From the NCBI GenBank assembly GCA_021432605.1, contig MU271150.1:992001-1056000 (forward strand): a stretch of 64,000 nt of DNA, in the 5' to 3' direction. Made by a program: the position numbers and the translations under genes. Below, in pieces: positions 24,491 through 36,494 of this stretch; the first letter of the stretch is position 1; each line of letters opens with the position of its first letter. Under the pieces are notes generated by a model, which saw only the letters and a list, made by a program, of their open reading frames with translations, was not told the DNA's origin and did no database searches. The DNA comes from Coniochaeta sp. PMI_546. Lineage: Eukaryota; Ascomycota; Sordariomycetes; Coniochaetales; Coniochaetaceae.

Positions 24491-25283
24491 TGCCATGTTT
24501 GTCACCACCAAGAGAATGGACAATGGTGCAGCTGCTCGACTTGACAAGCTTGGACAGCACTAGACTAACAGGCACAAGCAAGTCTCTTGTGTATTTGGAG
24601 CAATAAGCTGCAATCAAGTCATTGTCAGCGTCACGCTTTGGTTGCGCAAGGAGTCCAAGTTAATATGTATATATATATATATATAATATGTCGACATAAA
24701 AGTCACAGAAGCCGTTGACTTGCTTGCACCTTTGTGCTATGTGCGGGATGCTGAGGCTGGCCGTGGCATTCAAACAATGCTAATCACGTGACCCCGAGCC
24801 AAGGCTTGTCCGCTTTTCCTTCACTGAATGGCCAAGGCTTTGTGATGCGAGACTTGCGATTGTACCACAGAAAATGCGAGAGCATTGCATACCTTATGTA
24901 GAGTATCGCAAAGCTAAACTATAGGTGTTTTGCATGACTTGAACACAATGGAGCTTGGTGAGGTACCTGCCTCAGGAGTCAGGACTCGAGCCTCAAGGCA
25001 AATGACGAAAGGAAATCGGGAGGTCAGGGTAGCGCACAGGCCACACATTTGTTGATGTGGAGATACTCGGAGCAGAATTCGCTCCCGGCCCCTGATTCGC
25101 TAGAGCCAGCTCGCAATCCACTTGCTCTCCTTCTCTCGTCCCAAGTCTGCAAAAACCTCTCTTTTAGCCATCTCTGAACACCTACCAAGCCTCTCTGCCA
25201 TCCCCAATCTCCTCTCCGTCAATTGCAAGACATTTGCAATTGACTTCTTTTGTCTCTGGTGACATCCCAGGTACACTTTCAAA
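24491..25283. promoter_or_regulatory. ATP1 upstream region with TCACGTGA box
   Basis: The region follows the GTPase gene and leads to ATP1. It has a short (TA)n microsatellite at about 24667-24686 and the palindrome TCACGTGA at 24784-24791, about 500 nt before the ATP1 ATG. A pyrimidine-rich leader with repeated CTCT/TCTC precedes the start. Confidence 0.45.
24667..24686. repeat. (TA)n microsatellite
   Basis: A run of about ten TA dinucleotides lies in the intergenic region downstream of the large GTPase. Confidence 0.8.
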
Positions 25284-26369
25284 ATGTTCCGGAACGCCCT
25301 CAGACAGTCCACGCGCGCCGCGGTGGCTTCGAGCAGATTTACTGCTGTAGGTCCATCCATCTCCGTCCAGCCGAACACATCTCAATGCCATCCGAATCCG
25401 CTCGAAAACAATCTCAATGGTCTCTCTTGGAGCTATCGAAGCTCAATCAAGCTGTTTTGGAGCGGCAGGAAAGGCGCGATGGAAGCTTTGGAGCTCTTTC
25501 AAGAGCTCATCAATTGGGTCGAATCGATTGCGGAGGTCTCTCGGCTAACTTTTGACGTCGCAGGCCCGAAATGCCGCACCTGCGCTCGCTTCCCTACAAA
25601 CCCGCTCCTACGCCGACAAGGCATCACCGACCGAAGTCAGCAGCATTCTCGAGCAGCGCATTCGTGGTGTTCAAGAGGGTAAGATTATTATTTTAGCCGG
25701 TTCCATGAGCGCTAAGCTAACTCATACTCGAATCCAACCTCGCCGAGACTGGACGTGTGTTGAGCGTCGGAGATGGTATCGCCCGTGTGCACGGCATGGC
25801 CAATGTCCAGGCTGAGGAGCTTGTTGAGTATGTTATACCTGGTCCCGTTCTGGCTTGGACATCTGCTAATTGTCTATAGGTTCGCCTCCGGTGTCAAGGG
25901 AGTGAGTGGCCTTCCAACTTTCCCCTAACTTCACACCGGCTCCATTCTACTCGGCCCCTCCTCCACCACCCTCCTCTCAACACTGTTAATACTAACGCGG
26001 CGTCCAATGATCAGATGTGCATGAATCTCGAGTCGTCGCAAGTCGGTGTTGTGCTTTTCGGTTCCGATCGTCTTGTCAAGGAGGGCGAGACCGTGAAGCG
26101 TACCGGTGAAATTGTGAGTTGTAACGTTCTAGACAAGAAGACTCGCCCGCAGCTGCTGATACTGCCCCCTTTAGGTCGATGTCCCCGTCGGCCCTGAGAT
26201 GCTCGGCCGTGTCGTCGACGCTCTCGGTAACCCCATTGACGGCAAGGGTCCCATCAAGACCAAGGAGAAGCGCCGTGCTCAGCTCAAGGCCCCCGGCATT
26301 CTCCCCCGCCACTCCGTCAACCAGCCGGTCCAGACCGGTCTTAAGTCCGTCGACGCCATGGTTCCCATT

Positions 26370-26401
<32 letters not shown>

Positions 26402-27652
26402 TCGTCAGACCGGCAAGACTGCTGTTGCGCTCGATGCCATCCTCAACCAGAAGAGGTGGAACGACGGGAACGACGAGACCAAGAAGCTGTACTGCATCTA
26501 CGTCGCTGTCGGACAAAAGCGCTCCACCGTCGCCCAGCTTGTCAAGACCCTGGAGGAGAACGACGCTATGAAGTACTCCATCATTGTCGCCGCCACAGCG
26601 TCCGAAGCAGCGCCCTTACAATATTTAGCCCCGTTTACGGGTGCTTCCATCGGTGAGTCAAAGATCCAGTTGTAATTTCGTTGTTGTGATTTTTTGTTGT
26701 TTTTTGGTTGCGTCGACACATGAAATGTCCAAGTCTCCAACACATTTTCTTCGCGTTTTCGACGTCACTCACCAATATGATGCATCAACTAATCACAAGT
26801 CCCAAATTCGCAGGCGAATGGTTCCGGGACAACGGAAAGCACTCTCTGATCATCTACGACGATCTGTCCAAGCAGGCTGTCGCATACCGTCAAATGTCCC
26901 TCCTGCTCCGTCGTCCTCCCGGACGTGAGGCTTACCCCGGTGATGTCTTCTACCTCCACTCTCGTCTTCTCGAGCGTGCCGCCAAGATGAGCGACAAGCA
27001 CGGTGGCGGTTCTATGACTGCTCTGCCCATCATTGAGACCCAGGGTGGCGATGTGTCTGCCTACATTCCCACCAACGTCATTTCGATTACCGATGGTCAG
27101 ATCTTCTTGGAGGCTGAGCTGTTCTACAAGGGTATCCGCCCCGCCATCAACGTCGGTCTTTCCGTGTCCCGTGTCGGTTCTGCTGCCCAGCTCAAGGCCA
27201 TGAAGCAAGTCGCTGGTTCGCTTAAGCTTTTCTTGGCTCAGTACCGCGAGGTTGCTGCTTTCGCCCAGTTCGGTTCCGACTTGGATGCCTCCACCAAGCA
27301 GACGCTCAACCGTGGTGAACGTGTAAGTTTCTGAAGAACCATGGCATTACGCGTATATGGAAAGAGCTAATAACATCTACCGCTACAGTTGACCGAGCTC
27401 CTCAAGCAGAAGCAGTACTCCCCCATGGCCGTCAACGAGATGGTCCCCCTTATCTTCGCCGGTGTCAACGGTTACCTCGACTCGGTCCCCGTCAGCAAGA
27501 TCCTCCAGTGGGAGGCTGACTTCCTCGCGCACCTCAAGACCAACGAGCAGGATATTGTTGCTACCATTGACAAGGAGGGTGCCCTCAGCAAGGAGCTCGA
27601 GGCCAAGCTTCGGGATGTCATCAGCTCGTTCACCAAGAACTTCCTGGGTTAA
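25284..27652 (+). CDS. ATP1: mitochondrial F1F0 ATP synthase alpha subunit
   Basis: Eight exons: join(25284..25346,25564..25678,25731..25827,25880..25901,26015..26113,26175..26652,26814..27322,27389..27652), 548 aa, the normal length. It is the alpha subunit of the catalytic F1 head in the inner membrane. A basic presequence ([20 protein letters not shown]..) runs to about residue 40, before '[19 protein letters not shown]'. Landmarks: '[15 protein letters not shown]', 'FASGVKGMCMNLE', Walker A GDRQTGKT, '[17 protein letters not shown]', '[20 protein letters not shown]', '[20 protein letters not shown]' and the C-terminal helical domain to 'FTKNFLG'. Intron 2 (25679-25730) is odd: frame and the conserved '[14 protein letters not shown]' require it to end in CTCG, so the acceptor dinucleotide is CG instead of AG. 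Exon 4 is 22 nt. All other introns are GT-AG; the first is 217 nt and the sixth 161 nt. Confidence 0.96.
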
Positions 27653-28321
27653 TTGGATTCAAATAAAAGTCCTGGGGCTTGGAGCGAGAGTTATCTGGGA
27701 AGGTGACTCGACTTGTTTATAGGTGACGCATTGTCTGTGTTTCTAGAGGAGAGCGTGGCTGGCGTGTCGGGTGCCGCTGGATGGAGGAGAGGGGCGAGCT
27801 CCTACCAGTCGAACCATTGTAAAATAGAGTTGCAGTAACTCAATCAAGCACTCGATTCCCTTTGTCCATTAGCGGGGGTCGACCTTTTTTCCTACATACG
27901 TCTGTGTACTGTCTCCGCGAAACATTAATTGTGAGCGGTTTTCCGAGGCTGTTGTGGGTTGTGGAGCTATGTACCCAGAACTTCAGGACCCAACTCCAAA
28001 AGTAGCGGCAGTAACGGCAGTGACATCATGAACGACAATCCTAGTTCCCTTCACGCCAGACAGTCCTTCCAAATCATTGTCAACACAAACACAATTGCAG
28101 CTTCATTTTCTTTACACGTAAACAAGATTTTTTATCGAATTTCGGGCTATTTCAGAAAAGCACCACGAACTGAACAATTGAAGGCTACTTGGCTTTGTCG
28201 CTGAATACTTGTATGTCCGATCACAGATCTGCCATTCTGCCCGTCCCTACATCCGGCTGCTCTGCTCGCGGAACGCTTCCTGTTGGACGACTTAGCTAAC
28301 TTTCACAGCCGGAAACTAGTT
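27653..28321. other. intergenic between ATP1 and NAXD-like genes
   Basis: It contains the ATP1 3' flank and the promoter of the next gene. A short upstream open frame starting with ATG at about 28212 ends before the chosen start and could be a uORF or an untraced 5' exon. Confidence 0.4.
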
Positions 28322-29656
28322 ATGACCTCAAACCCCAGCTCGGAGCAGAAAATGTCGGCCGCTACCCAGAAGCTGATCTCCAGGGCCAAGCTCCTGGTGC
28401 CGCCAATGCTAGAGACCTTTCATAAGGGTGAGTTGCGTCAAACTTCTCGGGACGGAATTCGCAGAGGGTTGTACTGACTAGAGATTGATAGGTCAACTAG
28501 GTCGGGTAGCGGTCATTGGAGGCAGCGAGGACTACACAGGCGCGCCGTACTTCTCGGCTATGGCCAGTGCTAGGTTGGGATGCGACATGGTAAGTCCAAC
28601 TCTACGAGTCCGGCGGACTTGACGGACCTGAGCATAGCTGTGGAGTTGTAGAGGAGCAGAGAAGTAGAAGGCGCAATGCCTCTACCTCGGCTCTTGAGCT
28701 CTCCCTGCCCGGCCTACCTACCTTTCCGTCTTCCAGTACTTCTGCTAACGTTCTCACAGTCCCACGTGATCTGCACCCCGACAGCAGCAACAGTAATCAA
28801 GACCTACTCCCCCAACATAATGGTCCACCCCCTCATGCGCTCCACCATGACCGCCGGACCGAGCGGCAGCACCCCTCTCACCAGCGACCATGAACAAGAC
28901 CCGGACAAGATCGCGGGGCCGATCATCGACATGCTCCCGCGCATCCACGTCCTCGTCGTCGGGCCCGGTCTCGGCCGCGACAAGCTCATGCACGAGGTGT
29001 GCCGCCGCGTCCTGCGCGCCGCCCGGGAGCAGAGCACGCCGTTCGTGGTCGACGCCGACGCCCTGGCGCTGGTCTCTGGGGACCCGGAGCTGGTAAAAGG
29101 CTACGAGCTCGCGGTCCTGACGCCGAATGTGGTCGAGTTCGGGCGGTTGACGAGCGCGCTGGGCATCGACGAGCGTGTCGAGAAGGCTGAGGAGAGCCAA
29201 GGGGAGAGTGCCAAGGTGGAAGCGCTTGCGAAGGCGCTGGGCGGCGTGACTGTTGTGCAGAAGGGGGCCAAGGATCTGATTTCCAACGGCACGACGACGT
29301 TGACTGTTGATCTCAAGGGAGGGCTCAAGAGGAGTGGTGGGCAGGGAGACACGCTGACCGGCAGCATCGCTACGTTCTTGGGGTGGAGGAAGGCGTATCT
29401 CGACAAAATCTGGGACACCAAGGGGGACATTGACGAGCACGAGAGTGTTGCGCTTGCGGTATTCGGAGGGGCGAGTATTACGAGGGTGAGTTCTGCTTCT
29501 TTCCTGATCCGGTGGCTGGGGCAAGTAGCTAACAGCACATCACAGGAGTGCTCCCGCCTGGCCTTTGCGAAGAGGGGCCGATCGCTGCAAGCCAGCGATC
29601 TTACGGAGGAGGTGCACACGGCGTTCTTGAACATCTTTGGTGAAGTTGATGAATGA
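28322..29656 (+). CDS. NAXD: ATP-dependent (S)-NAD(P)H-hydrate dehydratase
   Basis: Four exons: join(28322..28427,28492..28589,28760..29485,29546..29656), 346 aa. The enzyme repairs the hydrated, inactive forms of NADH and NADPH (NADHX/NADPHX) at the cost of ATP. It belongs to the YjeF C-terminal/ribokinase-like fold. Landmarks: '[20 protein letters not shown]' (nucleotide-binding start), '[19 protein letters not shown]', '[11 protein letters not shown]', 'FVVDADAL', '[13 protein letters not shown]', '[10 protein letters not shown]', and the anion-hole/catalytic '[13 protein letters not shown]' with the conserved Gly-Asp. An ATG at 28352 is an equally good start; no clear mitochondrial presequence is seen. 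Introns are 64, 170 and 60 nt. No epimerase (NAXE) partner is in the window. Confidence 0.94.
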
Positions 29657-32600
29657 CTAGCCAAATCCCGGCTTTGAGGACGGGAATTGGAAATCCCATA
29701 CCGCCGATCAGTCCCCCAGTTGGGAACACGTCTAGCGAGGGATCGAATGTGGCCGGTGATCTACAGAGCGAGTGCATCAAAGGGACTCGAGTAAAGCGTG
29801 GCGTCCGTATAAACAGGTCAAAGGAGGATGGTTAACACCGAATGTCTTAAGCCACGAAGCTGGGCTGCAGCCAGGGATGCCGTTGAACAAAGGGTCTTGG
29901 TTTAACATGTTACATGAAATGTGTGTTGCTGGTTCGTTGATCTCCCGTCTTACAGTAAGGTCGGAGCGAGCAATCAACGCTTCGACATAGGTCATGTTCT
30001 CAGGATGCAACGAAGGGAGGCCGTTCTTAAGGGTCCCATCGTTGCGCGTCCTCGAAGTAGGTCGTCGTTCGTCGATCTCCCGTACAATGTGGTAGTATCC
30101 TGGACGGCGGAGTTGCAATGCCCGGGAGACAGCATAGCCTGTCCACAGAGTTACACGTAAGCTTCATGGCCACCCTTGGTCCCGACAAACAATCAACCTT
30201 CGTGTTGCACAAAATATCTACGAGGGCACCACTCGCTCGTCAATGACTACCCAAAAGGACAAGACTTCGCGCCGTGTCCGGCCGGCCTGTTGGTCCTGTC
30301 TTCTATTTCTTTATGTGAGATCGCAGGTTACATTTGACCAGCATGAGGTCTCACAACCGTCCTCCTTGGAATTTTCCGGATCGAAAGGCGCAACCTATTG
30401 GATCGTCAAGTAGTCGGGACTGATTCAGACCCTGTCAAGCTATGGCATGAAGTGATCTACAAGAGGGTACCGCATCTAGTGACGTTCGCAACGAGCCAAA
30501 GTGGACTTGGTGTGGTGGGCCATATATGTATATATGTACATAAGGTACACATATGCACGTTGTCTAAGCAAGGGATGAACAGCTAGAGCGAGGTCCTGCC
30601 ATTGGACAAGAAGAATCGTATGCAGTAAAAACTCGAAGAGGTTAGTCCCACAAGGGATATGATGTGGAATAGTTGACTCTCGGTTTTGATGGCGCCAGAC
30701 TCTTATTGGAGATGCGACTGAGACAATTGTGCAAAGGTCCGCCCTCCAAGTCTACACTACGCTAGAGTCAGGGTTATCGGCACAGTTCGACCCCAAAGAA
30801 GAAGCCCTGTGTCGATCATCTTGCTCGGGTACCCCATCGTGTTCGGAGTCCCGCATGCTGTAGCGTCCCGGTCCGGCCGGGAGAGGAGCTCAGTTCGGAC
30901 ACAAGGCCACGACCACTTCAGGGCTTGCTTGTGCTCCCGAGAGGAACGTGCAAACTCGCTTGGTTAATGCCGTAGCAATGGCTGTCAAAGTCTCAGCAAG
31001 CTGATCGGGATCTTTGCGGATAGAGATATAGTTTTCCTAGTTGAGCCTGGGATATACCGTGGTAGACACTCGTTGCAGGCCAAGCAGAGATAAAGTACTG
31101 CTTCAAGACCCTGGCGGCACGATCCAGTGTCGTCAGAGCAGTCTTGGCGAGCCAGGTAAGTAGACGTGTAATGCCTTGCTCAATGTGGCTCCAGAGCTCC
31201 ATAGCTCCATGACGAATACCACAGTTGTTCTGACCTCTACTGCGCTAGGCAATATTGGAGGACTTGGCTTTCCTGTTCCAAAGCCGGAAGTCGAGCAGGT
31301 CGAGGTTAGACTGAGATCGTGGGACGTACTGTAGGGCGCCTCAAGTGGCAACATGCACCGTAGAATTGCTTATTCCAGTCGAAGGCGCCGGAGTGGAGTA
31401 CCCGGGGACGTAAAGCCTCGAATGGATCCCGAGAAATAGGCGGAAAACCTGGTAGTAAACTGCTTGATAGCTAGGACTGCCAGAAGCGACCCATCAATTG
31501 TTTTTTTCTCTCATGCGGGGAGAAGATGGAGGCAAGGTAATCATGACGTTAGTCGCAGCTTTTCAACTCGCGACACGTCTGAGCAGCCCGTTTGGGAAGA
31601 AACAGCTGCATAAGAACACACTAGCTGAAATTGCGGCGAGAGTTTTCCGAGCTATGTCGTTAATAGCAACCGCGGGTCAATGTCCTGTGAGCTAGTAGAC
31701 CGTATCGCGGTCTTGAATATGGTCAGATCTTTGGTCCGTGTTAGACGAAAGTACTCCCATCTTTCCGATGGACAAAGCTTCGTCGGGGGAACTAAGTCAA
31801 TGACTTCCAGCCTCCAGAATGAGTTGATGTTGAGAGGATCTGACACCGCCAGTTAAGCGATCCAAACATCAGTCCCTATTGGTCAATCGCAGGCAATGCC
31901 GGCGGTTTGAACCCTGGTTACGATCGGGTGCCCCTGCCAGAGCTAAAAAGACGTTGCGGCCGTGCGCGGCGTCTCTGGCCAACCACCTGCTGCCGGAAAT
32001 CGGACATCACGAATTCACGTCGAGAATTGCAGTCCCTCGTCACATTGCTACCTCAACGTCGTGATAGCGGCAATGTCTTGTTAGCCTTTTGCGCATTAGC
32101 TTGCCCGTCATCACAGGAACCTGCCGTCTTCCCCCACCTCGTAGCGTCAACGGTTGCTCAAGCTCAATGTCAAAGTCACCCTTGACATCTGCTAATGTCA
32201 GGATCAACCAGGTTCGTAAATCACAAGAAGTCAAGGGTAGGATACCTCGCTTTCTCTCTGAGCTTCAGAATCGTGGCATGCTCCTGTCTACGGTCCGTCC
32301 TCTTCTCTCGTCTCGTACTGCTCTGCCTTTGACGGCGGTGGATACACAAGCTGAGACCCCTTCGTTGCTAGCGTATTGTGGCTTTCATTTATGGTTTGGT
32401 TTAGTCGGGGTAGCAAACATCACGCTGCGACTGGCGAACTGGACCTTGACGTCAAGCTCTCCCAACACAGTAGGTACTATGTAGTTGGCGCAGTAGAAAA
32501 TAAATAACAATCAGAACCTCACTGGGTTAGGCCCGCCGTGTAGCTCCTTCCGAAAGAGCGCTTGCGCAACGCCAAGTGTGCTCTTTTCCTTAGACGACAA

Positions 32601-33638
32601 AAGCAAAGAGGATCCCATCTTCCTTCGGGAGTGGAGAGGCTTTGGATCGGGATTTTGATCCAAAACAACACACCTGAGAATTAGCATCAGGCGATGAAGT
32701 CTTGCTTGCAGTTACGTACTTCCCAGAAAAGAGCACCCTCGACGGAACACTTGGACAAAAGGTGGAAAGCGTAGGTGGCAACATCACCCTCTCGAGCTTG
32801 GGATGCGAAGGTATTGCCATATCCTCGAGATGAGGGCTCAGAACGCCATTCTCTACACCCCCGCTTGCGTTCGAGTACTTCTCCTCATCTCGTCTCTCCT
32901 CTTCCTTCCCGTTTCTTAAGTTGGAGCCCCGCTAGTCCTCAGAAGTCGGTGATCAAGACAAGGGTGTGGGTGACATCCCTGTCTCTCTTCGATACCCCGG
33001 CGAGGTCCCTGGTATATCAATGACGGTGATCCTGGCACACCGTGCTTCACATCTTTCCTTGTCTCGCCGTCCTATCGTGCTCGTCATTATTCCCTGGCTT
33101 ATATTGGAAGCCTCACATTCTGGACAACCTTAAGAGTTTTTGGTGGAGCACAACGTTCAGAGCTCTCGGCAGTCTTTCCCTTCCACTTACATCAAACATC
33201 CTGTCTTCGGCAGCCTTTCGTCTGCGCGAACACAAGATCTCTCAAAGTCGTCTGTCGTGTTAGTGGGCACGACATAGACTTGCTGTGTGACAGCCAGTTT
33301 GTGTAGAGGAGCATCTCACAGCACCTGTGCTCTCCTGGTTACCCTATCAGTCGCCGTATATTCTCACTTCCACCGCTTCGAGTCGAAGATACACAAGCTC
33401 TCGGTCCCTACGAGGCATCAGCTTAAATTAAGGACTCGACCCACGTTCCTGATCAGGAGTGTCCTGTGATCCCCCATTAGGGCATACCTTAGCGGTCCAC
33501 TCTATCTCTAAAGGAGATTCGCGCGATCTTGCTGCCGTGAGTCGTCCGTATGCACGTCTTATATATATGAGCTCTGCCAGAGGCTGACATGACAGTAGCT
33601 TACCGCATGACCAGATCGCTAGCGTCCTCGATGCAAAC
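29657..33638. other. gene-poor interval of about 4 kb
   Basis: This is the longest stretch without a supported gene. Open frames are short on both strands. A minus-strand piece at about 31.1-31.35 kb contains 'SGFGTGKPSPP', faintly like the DFGWG region of fungal BAHD-type acyltransferases, but no other part of such a gene is seen. An alternating TATATGTATATATGTA stretch lies near 30523-30540. Base composition looks like the flanks, not AT-rich, so I see no sign of repeat-induced mutation. Confidence 0.4.
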
Positions 33639-35486
33639 ATGGCGGCCAACTTTGACAAGCTAGAGAAAGGCTTTGATAGGCTTGAGAGGCTGTTCTCAAA
33701 AAGAAGGAAGGGTTCCTTGGACTGCGGATCTCTTCGGAGAGCAAATAAACACCACCGCCTCACTTCACCTTCACCTTCGCCAACGCCAACACCACAATCC
33801 AAGCCTGACCCACAAATATTTCCCAGCCCGTCCTTTCTGAGGCCAACAACAACACGCATGCTGGCTAGAGATGAGGTGAAGGTGACAGTCAGCTCACCAC
33901 GGAGAGCACAAAGCCTACCAGAAACCCCAAGTGGTCACAACCGGATGCCTTCCATTGAGGAAACCATCTCCCCATTGGTATCGTCCTTACCCGCAGTCAG
34001 TTCCTATCCGCAGGTCCCAAAACGGTCCTCGTCGCTGTTACAGCGAAATCGAGATAAATCTATCGCCGGCCTATTGGAATTCTCTTTTGCTGAGAAGCAT
34101 ACACGGAGGACGAACACCTCGAAAAGATTATCTGAGACTGAGCCGGCTTCGCCTCGCCGCACAATAGATCTGAGCCAAATCGAGGAGCTCAGTGGGCTTC
34201 AGGAAGCATTACCCATATTCTCGGCACGACGACCAGACACTCCGCCTTATTCAGATAGTGGTGAATGCACTTCATCTTCACCCGTATATTTCAACAAACC
34301 TCTTCCACCTCCCCCGACTGCTTTCGGTGTTTTGACACCAGAGTCATCGCCCCAACTACGCCCTTTCAACACATCAAGCCCCGTTGAAAACTCATCGGCC
34401 AAGAGGATGACACCCGAAATGAAGTCGCAGAAGCACCGGAGTCTCGGAACACCCCGACTATCCTGCACTGATGTGGTCTTGCTTCGCAAGACAGTTAGTG
34501 ACTCGACCTTGTCGAAGACTGCGCCCGCTCCCGCGCTTACGTCTCATGCTGATTCGGCACTCGAAGAGCCCACCGTCGAGACTTTTCTGAGCATGAGCGA
34601 CGATGATATTGCAGACGGCCCACCTGTGACACCTCCTTCACGACGTCTCGGACCAGGATGGTCCGGATCAGGACGGGCTCCGACCTTCGACTTGCCGCCC
34701 GATCCCCCAGTCTTCCAGATGCCTTCGCCGCGATCGGGATCAAGACGCAGCACTCCGTTGATTTGCCTCTCTTCGCCCTTGACAAGCTGTCCTGCCAAGG
34801 CGGCAGCCTTCGAGTGCCAGAGGATTGCGGCACGGTTCAAATTCGATCTCATCTACATCGTCAATCTGTGGCCGGAGAACATCGGACACACGTCGACCTC
34901 GACCGCCATCCCCCGCCCCTGCCCTGGCGAATCACTTGGCAGTCCGCGAAGAGCCAGAAGCAGCAGTCCCTCCGTCGAACTTCATCGCAAATCGACTCTC
35001 ACCGGACGACTTCTTGCAGGCCACGGTCTGGCTAATGTCCAGACGCCATTTATGATCTCTCCTGATGTGCACACCAAGGTTCTGCGCCAGGACGGATGGC
35101 TGGAGTACCGAAGCGAGCACATCAGGCAGGACGAGTTTTCCAACGGCTACAGTTGCGCCTTCTACGCCGGCGTCAGCTACGACGGCAGACGTGCGGAAAA
35201 TCCCACCGACCCCAACATCATCACGCTGAGCGAAAAGAGGCGGTCCCAGCAGCTGAAGAACAGGGGCATCGTATTTGCCGCCTACCGCCTTCCCAATCCT
35301 GACGGTACCACCCTCCTCAGCGATAAGGCCCAGCTCCAGGCTCTCCACCAGGAGGCCGAGACACTGGTTGAGATGCTGCTCGACATTCATAAGACGAATA
35401 GATCGAGACATCCCACCGAGAAGTCTGATACTGAGGAGACGGGTCCCTTGCCTGTACGGCCGAAATACTCGCCTTACCATGCCTGA
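33639..35486 (+). CDS. conserved-looking fungal protein, disordered N-terminus and GAF-like C-terminal region
   Basis: Single open frame, 615 aa. I do not recognise a named gene. Residues 1-40 are a charged helix ('FDKLEKGFDRLERLFSKRRK'). Residues ~40-385 are low-complexity Ser/Pro/Thr-rich with several S/T-P sites and a poly-Pro 'PLPPPPT', typical of regulated, disordered proteins. From about residue 388 a folded segment begins: 'AAAFECQRIAARFKFDLIYI' then 'VNLWPENIGH', 'LTGRLLAGHGLANVQTPFMI', 'VHTKVLRQDGWLEYRSE', 'FSNGYSCAFYAG', 'RGIVFAAYRLP'. This hydrophobic/aromatic pattern resembles a GAF/PAS-like fold seen in ascomycete hypothetical proteins; that is inference. No membrane segment or signal peptide. 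The continuous 615-codon frame supports a real gene. Confidence 0.75.
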   Translation: MAANFDKLEKGFDRLERLFSKRRKGSLDCGSLRRANKHHRLTSPSPSPTPTPQSKPDPQIFPSPSFLRPTTTRMLARDEVKVTVSSPRRAQSLPETPSGHNRMPSIEETISPLVSSLPAVSSYPQVPKRSSSLLQRNRDKSIAGLLEFSFAEKHTRRTNTSKRLSETEPASPRRTIDLSQIEELSGLQEALPIFSARRPDTPPYSDSGECTSSSPVYFNKPLPPPPTAFGVLTPESSPQLRPFNTSSPVENSSAKRMTPEMKSQKHRSLGTPRLSCTDVVLLRKTVSDSTLSKTAPAPALTSHADSALEEPTVETFLSMSDDDIADGPPVTPPSRRLGPGWSGSGRAPTFDLPPDPPVFQMPSPRSGSRRSTPLICLSSPLTSCPAKAAAFECQRIAARFKFDLIYIVNLWPENIGHTSTSTAIPRPCPGESLGSPRRARSSSPSVELHRKSTLTGRLLAGHGLANVQTPFMISPDVHTKVLRQDGWLEYRSEHIRQDEFSNGYSCAFYAGVSYDGRRAENPTDPNIITLSEKRRSQQLKNRGIVFAAYRLPNPDGTTLLSDKAQLQALHQEAETLVEMLLDIHKTNRSRHPTEKSDTEETGPLPVRPKYSPYHA

Positions 35487-35754
35487 CTTGCGGCTTGCGG
35501 ATAGGTAGCTGAGAGAGCACTGCAGGAGGGTAGCTGCATATCTCGCTTAAGTTGAGCGAAGTTGCACTTATGGTTTCGGTCGACAGGGTTACGAGGCGGT
35601 CCAGCTTTGCGACTCTCTCTGTTTCCTTTTCGTGGCCTGTACAACAATAACAACTTAGATGACTGAACCGCAGAAACGCATACCAGCGGCTTATATGAAT
35701 AGAGGATGCTAGGAGTCTAGATGCTAGGGTTTGCACTTTCGATAATACCCCAGC

Positions 35755-36258
35755 CTACAGCCTAGACGGTCGCCATCTTGGCTCTGCTTTTGAAGACGTG
35801 GACATATGCGCAGCACTTGAGTCCACTCCCGAGCTGCTACGTTGCCATGAAGGCACGTTGTCTTGCCACTTGGAAATCAGAGCAACCAGCTTCTGAACCC
35901 TCGGTACTGGATGGTGCTTGGATGGCTCTGTCTTAGGAAAAGATGTAAGCGGGGAGAGAAGAGGTGAATGATTGACGATCAGGCGTATTGTGATACCTAT
36001 GATGAAGCGATGCTTTGGCGATTGCGAGGAGATGAGGCGTACATAGATGAGCAATGAATGCATATTGAAGTCTACGTGTCTCCTTAGCGACTGTGATCTT
36101 TGTCTACCTACTAGTCCATGTCCTTGCCGAATCCCTCTGCACGCGATGCGCATTGCAAAACGTTGATTCCTCAGTGTTTCGAACATATAGCAACGCCAAC
36201 AGCCGTGTAGAGTTGGTACTACGATGAGGAAGAAAGGATCAACTTCTGATAAGAACAA
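35755..36258 (-). CDS. possible small gene, unrecognised
   Basis: An open frame of 167 codons on the minus strand. The last ~60 codons ('VPRVQKLVALISKWQDNVPS') look protein-like and are preceded by an acceptor-like TTTTCCTAAG, so the middle of the open frame may be an intron. The first ~30 residues are hydrophobic. No family match and no conserved motif; it may be chance. Confidence 0.25.
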   Translation of the reverse strand: MFLSEVDPFFLIVVPTLHGCWRCYMFETLRNQRFAMRIACRGIRQGHGLVGRQRSQSLRRHVDFNMHSLLIYVRLISSQSPKHRFIIGITIRLIVNHSPLLSPLTSFPKTEPSKHHPVPRVQKLVALISKWQDNVPSWQRSSSGVDSSAAHMSTSSKAEPRWRPSRL

Positions 36259-36465
36259 GCAGACCTGTTACTATCAGTAACCTGGTAGAAAATTCCAGGT
36301 TGCCAGGTCATTACAAGCCTTATCTGATCTGGGCTGCTCGGATTCAAATTAACGACCAGTCCTATCATCGTCGACAGAGGCAAGAGTGCTGCGCTCCATG
36401 GCAGACAAACACAAAGCTAGGGACTATGGAAAGCCGGCTTGACGCCGGTCGGTCTCTGAGGCCGC

Positions 36466-36494
36466 AGCTCGACTGATGAAATTCAAGTCGAGCT
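36466..36494. repeat. inverted repeat, 9-bp stem with 11-nt loop
   Basis: AGCTCGACT at 36466-36474 is matched by its reverse complement AGTCGAGCT at 36486-36494. It lies about 230 nt beyond the RPL11 stop codon. Function unknown. Confidence 0.6.

Noticed and set aside
25284-25682. Open frame reading through the first ATP1 intron as an alternative protein
   Set aside because: The intron has normal splice sites and the read-through frame leaves the conserved ATP1 sequence, ending shortly after.
31133-31354. Minus-strand piece with SGFGTGKPSPP, like the DFGWG region of fungal acyltransferases
   Set aside because: Only one weak motif; no HxxxD motif or other domain part could be found nearby on that strand, so a chance resemblance is as likely.
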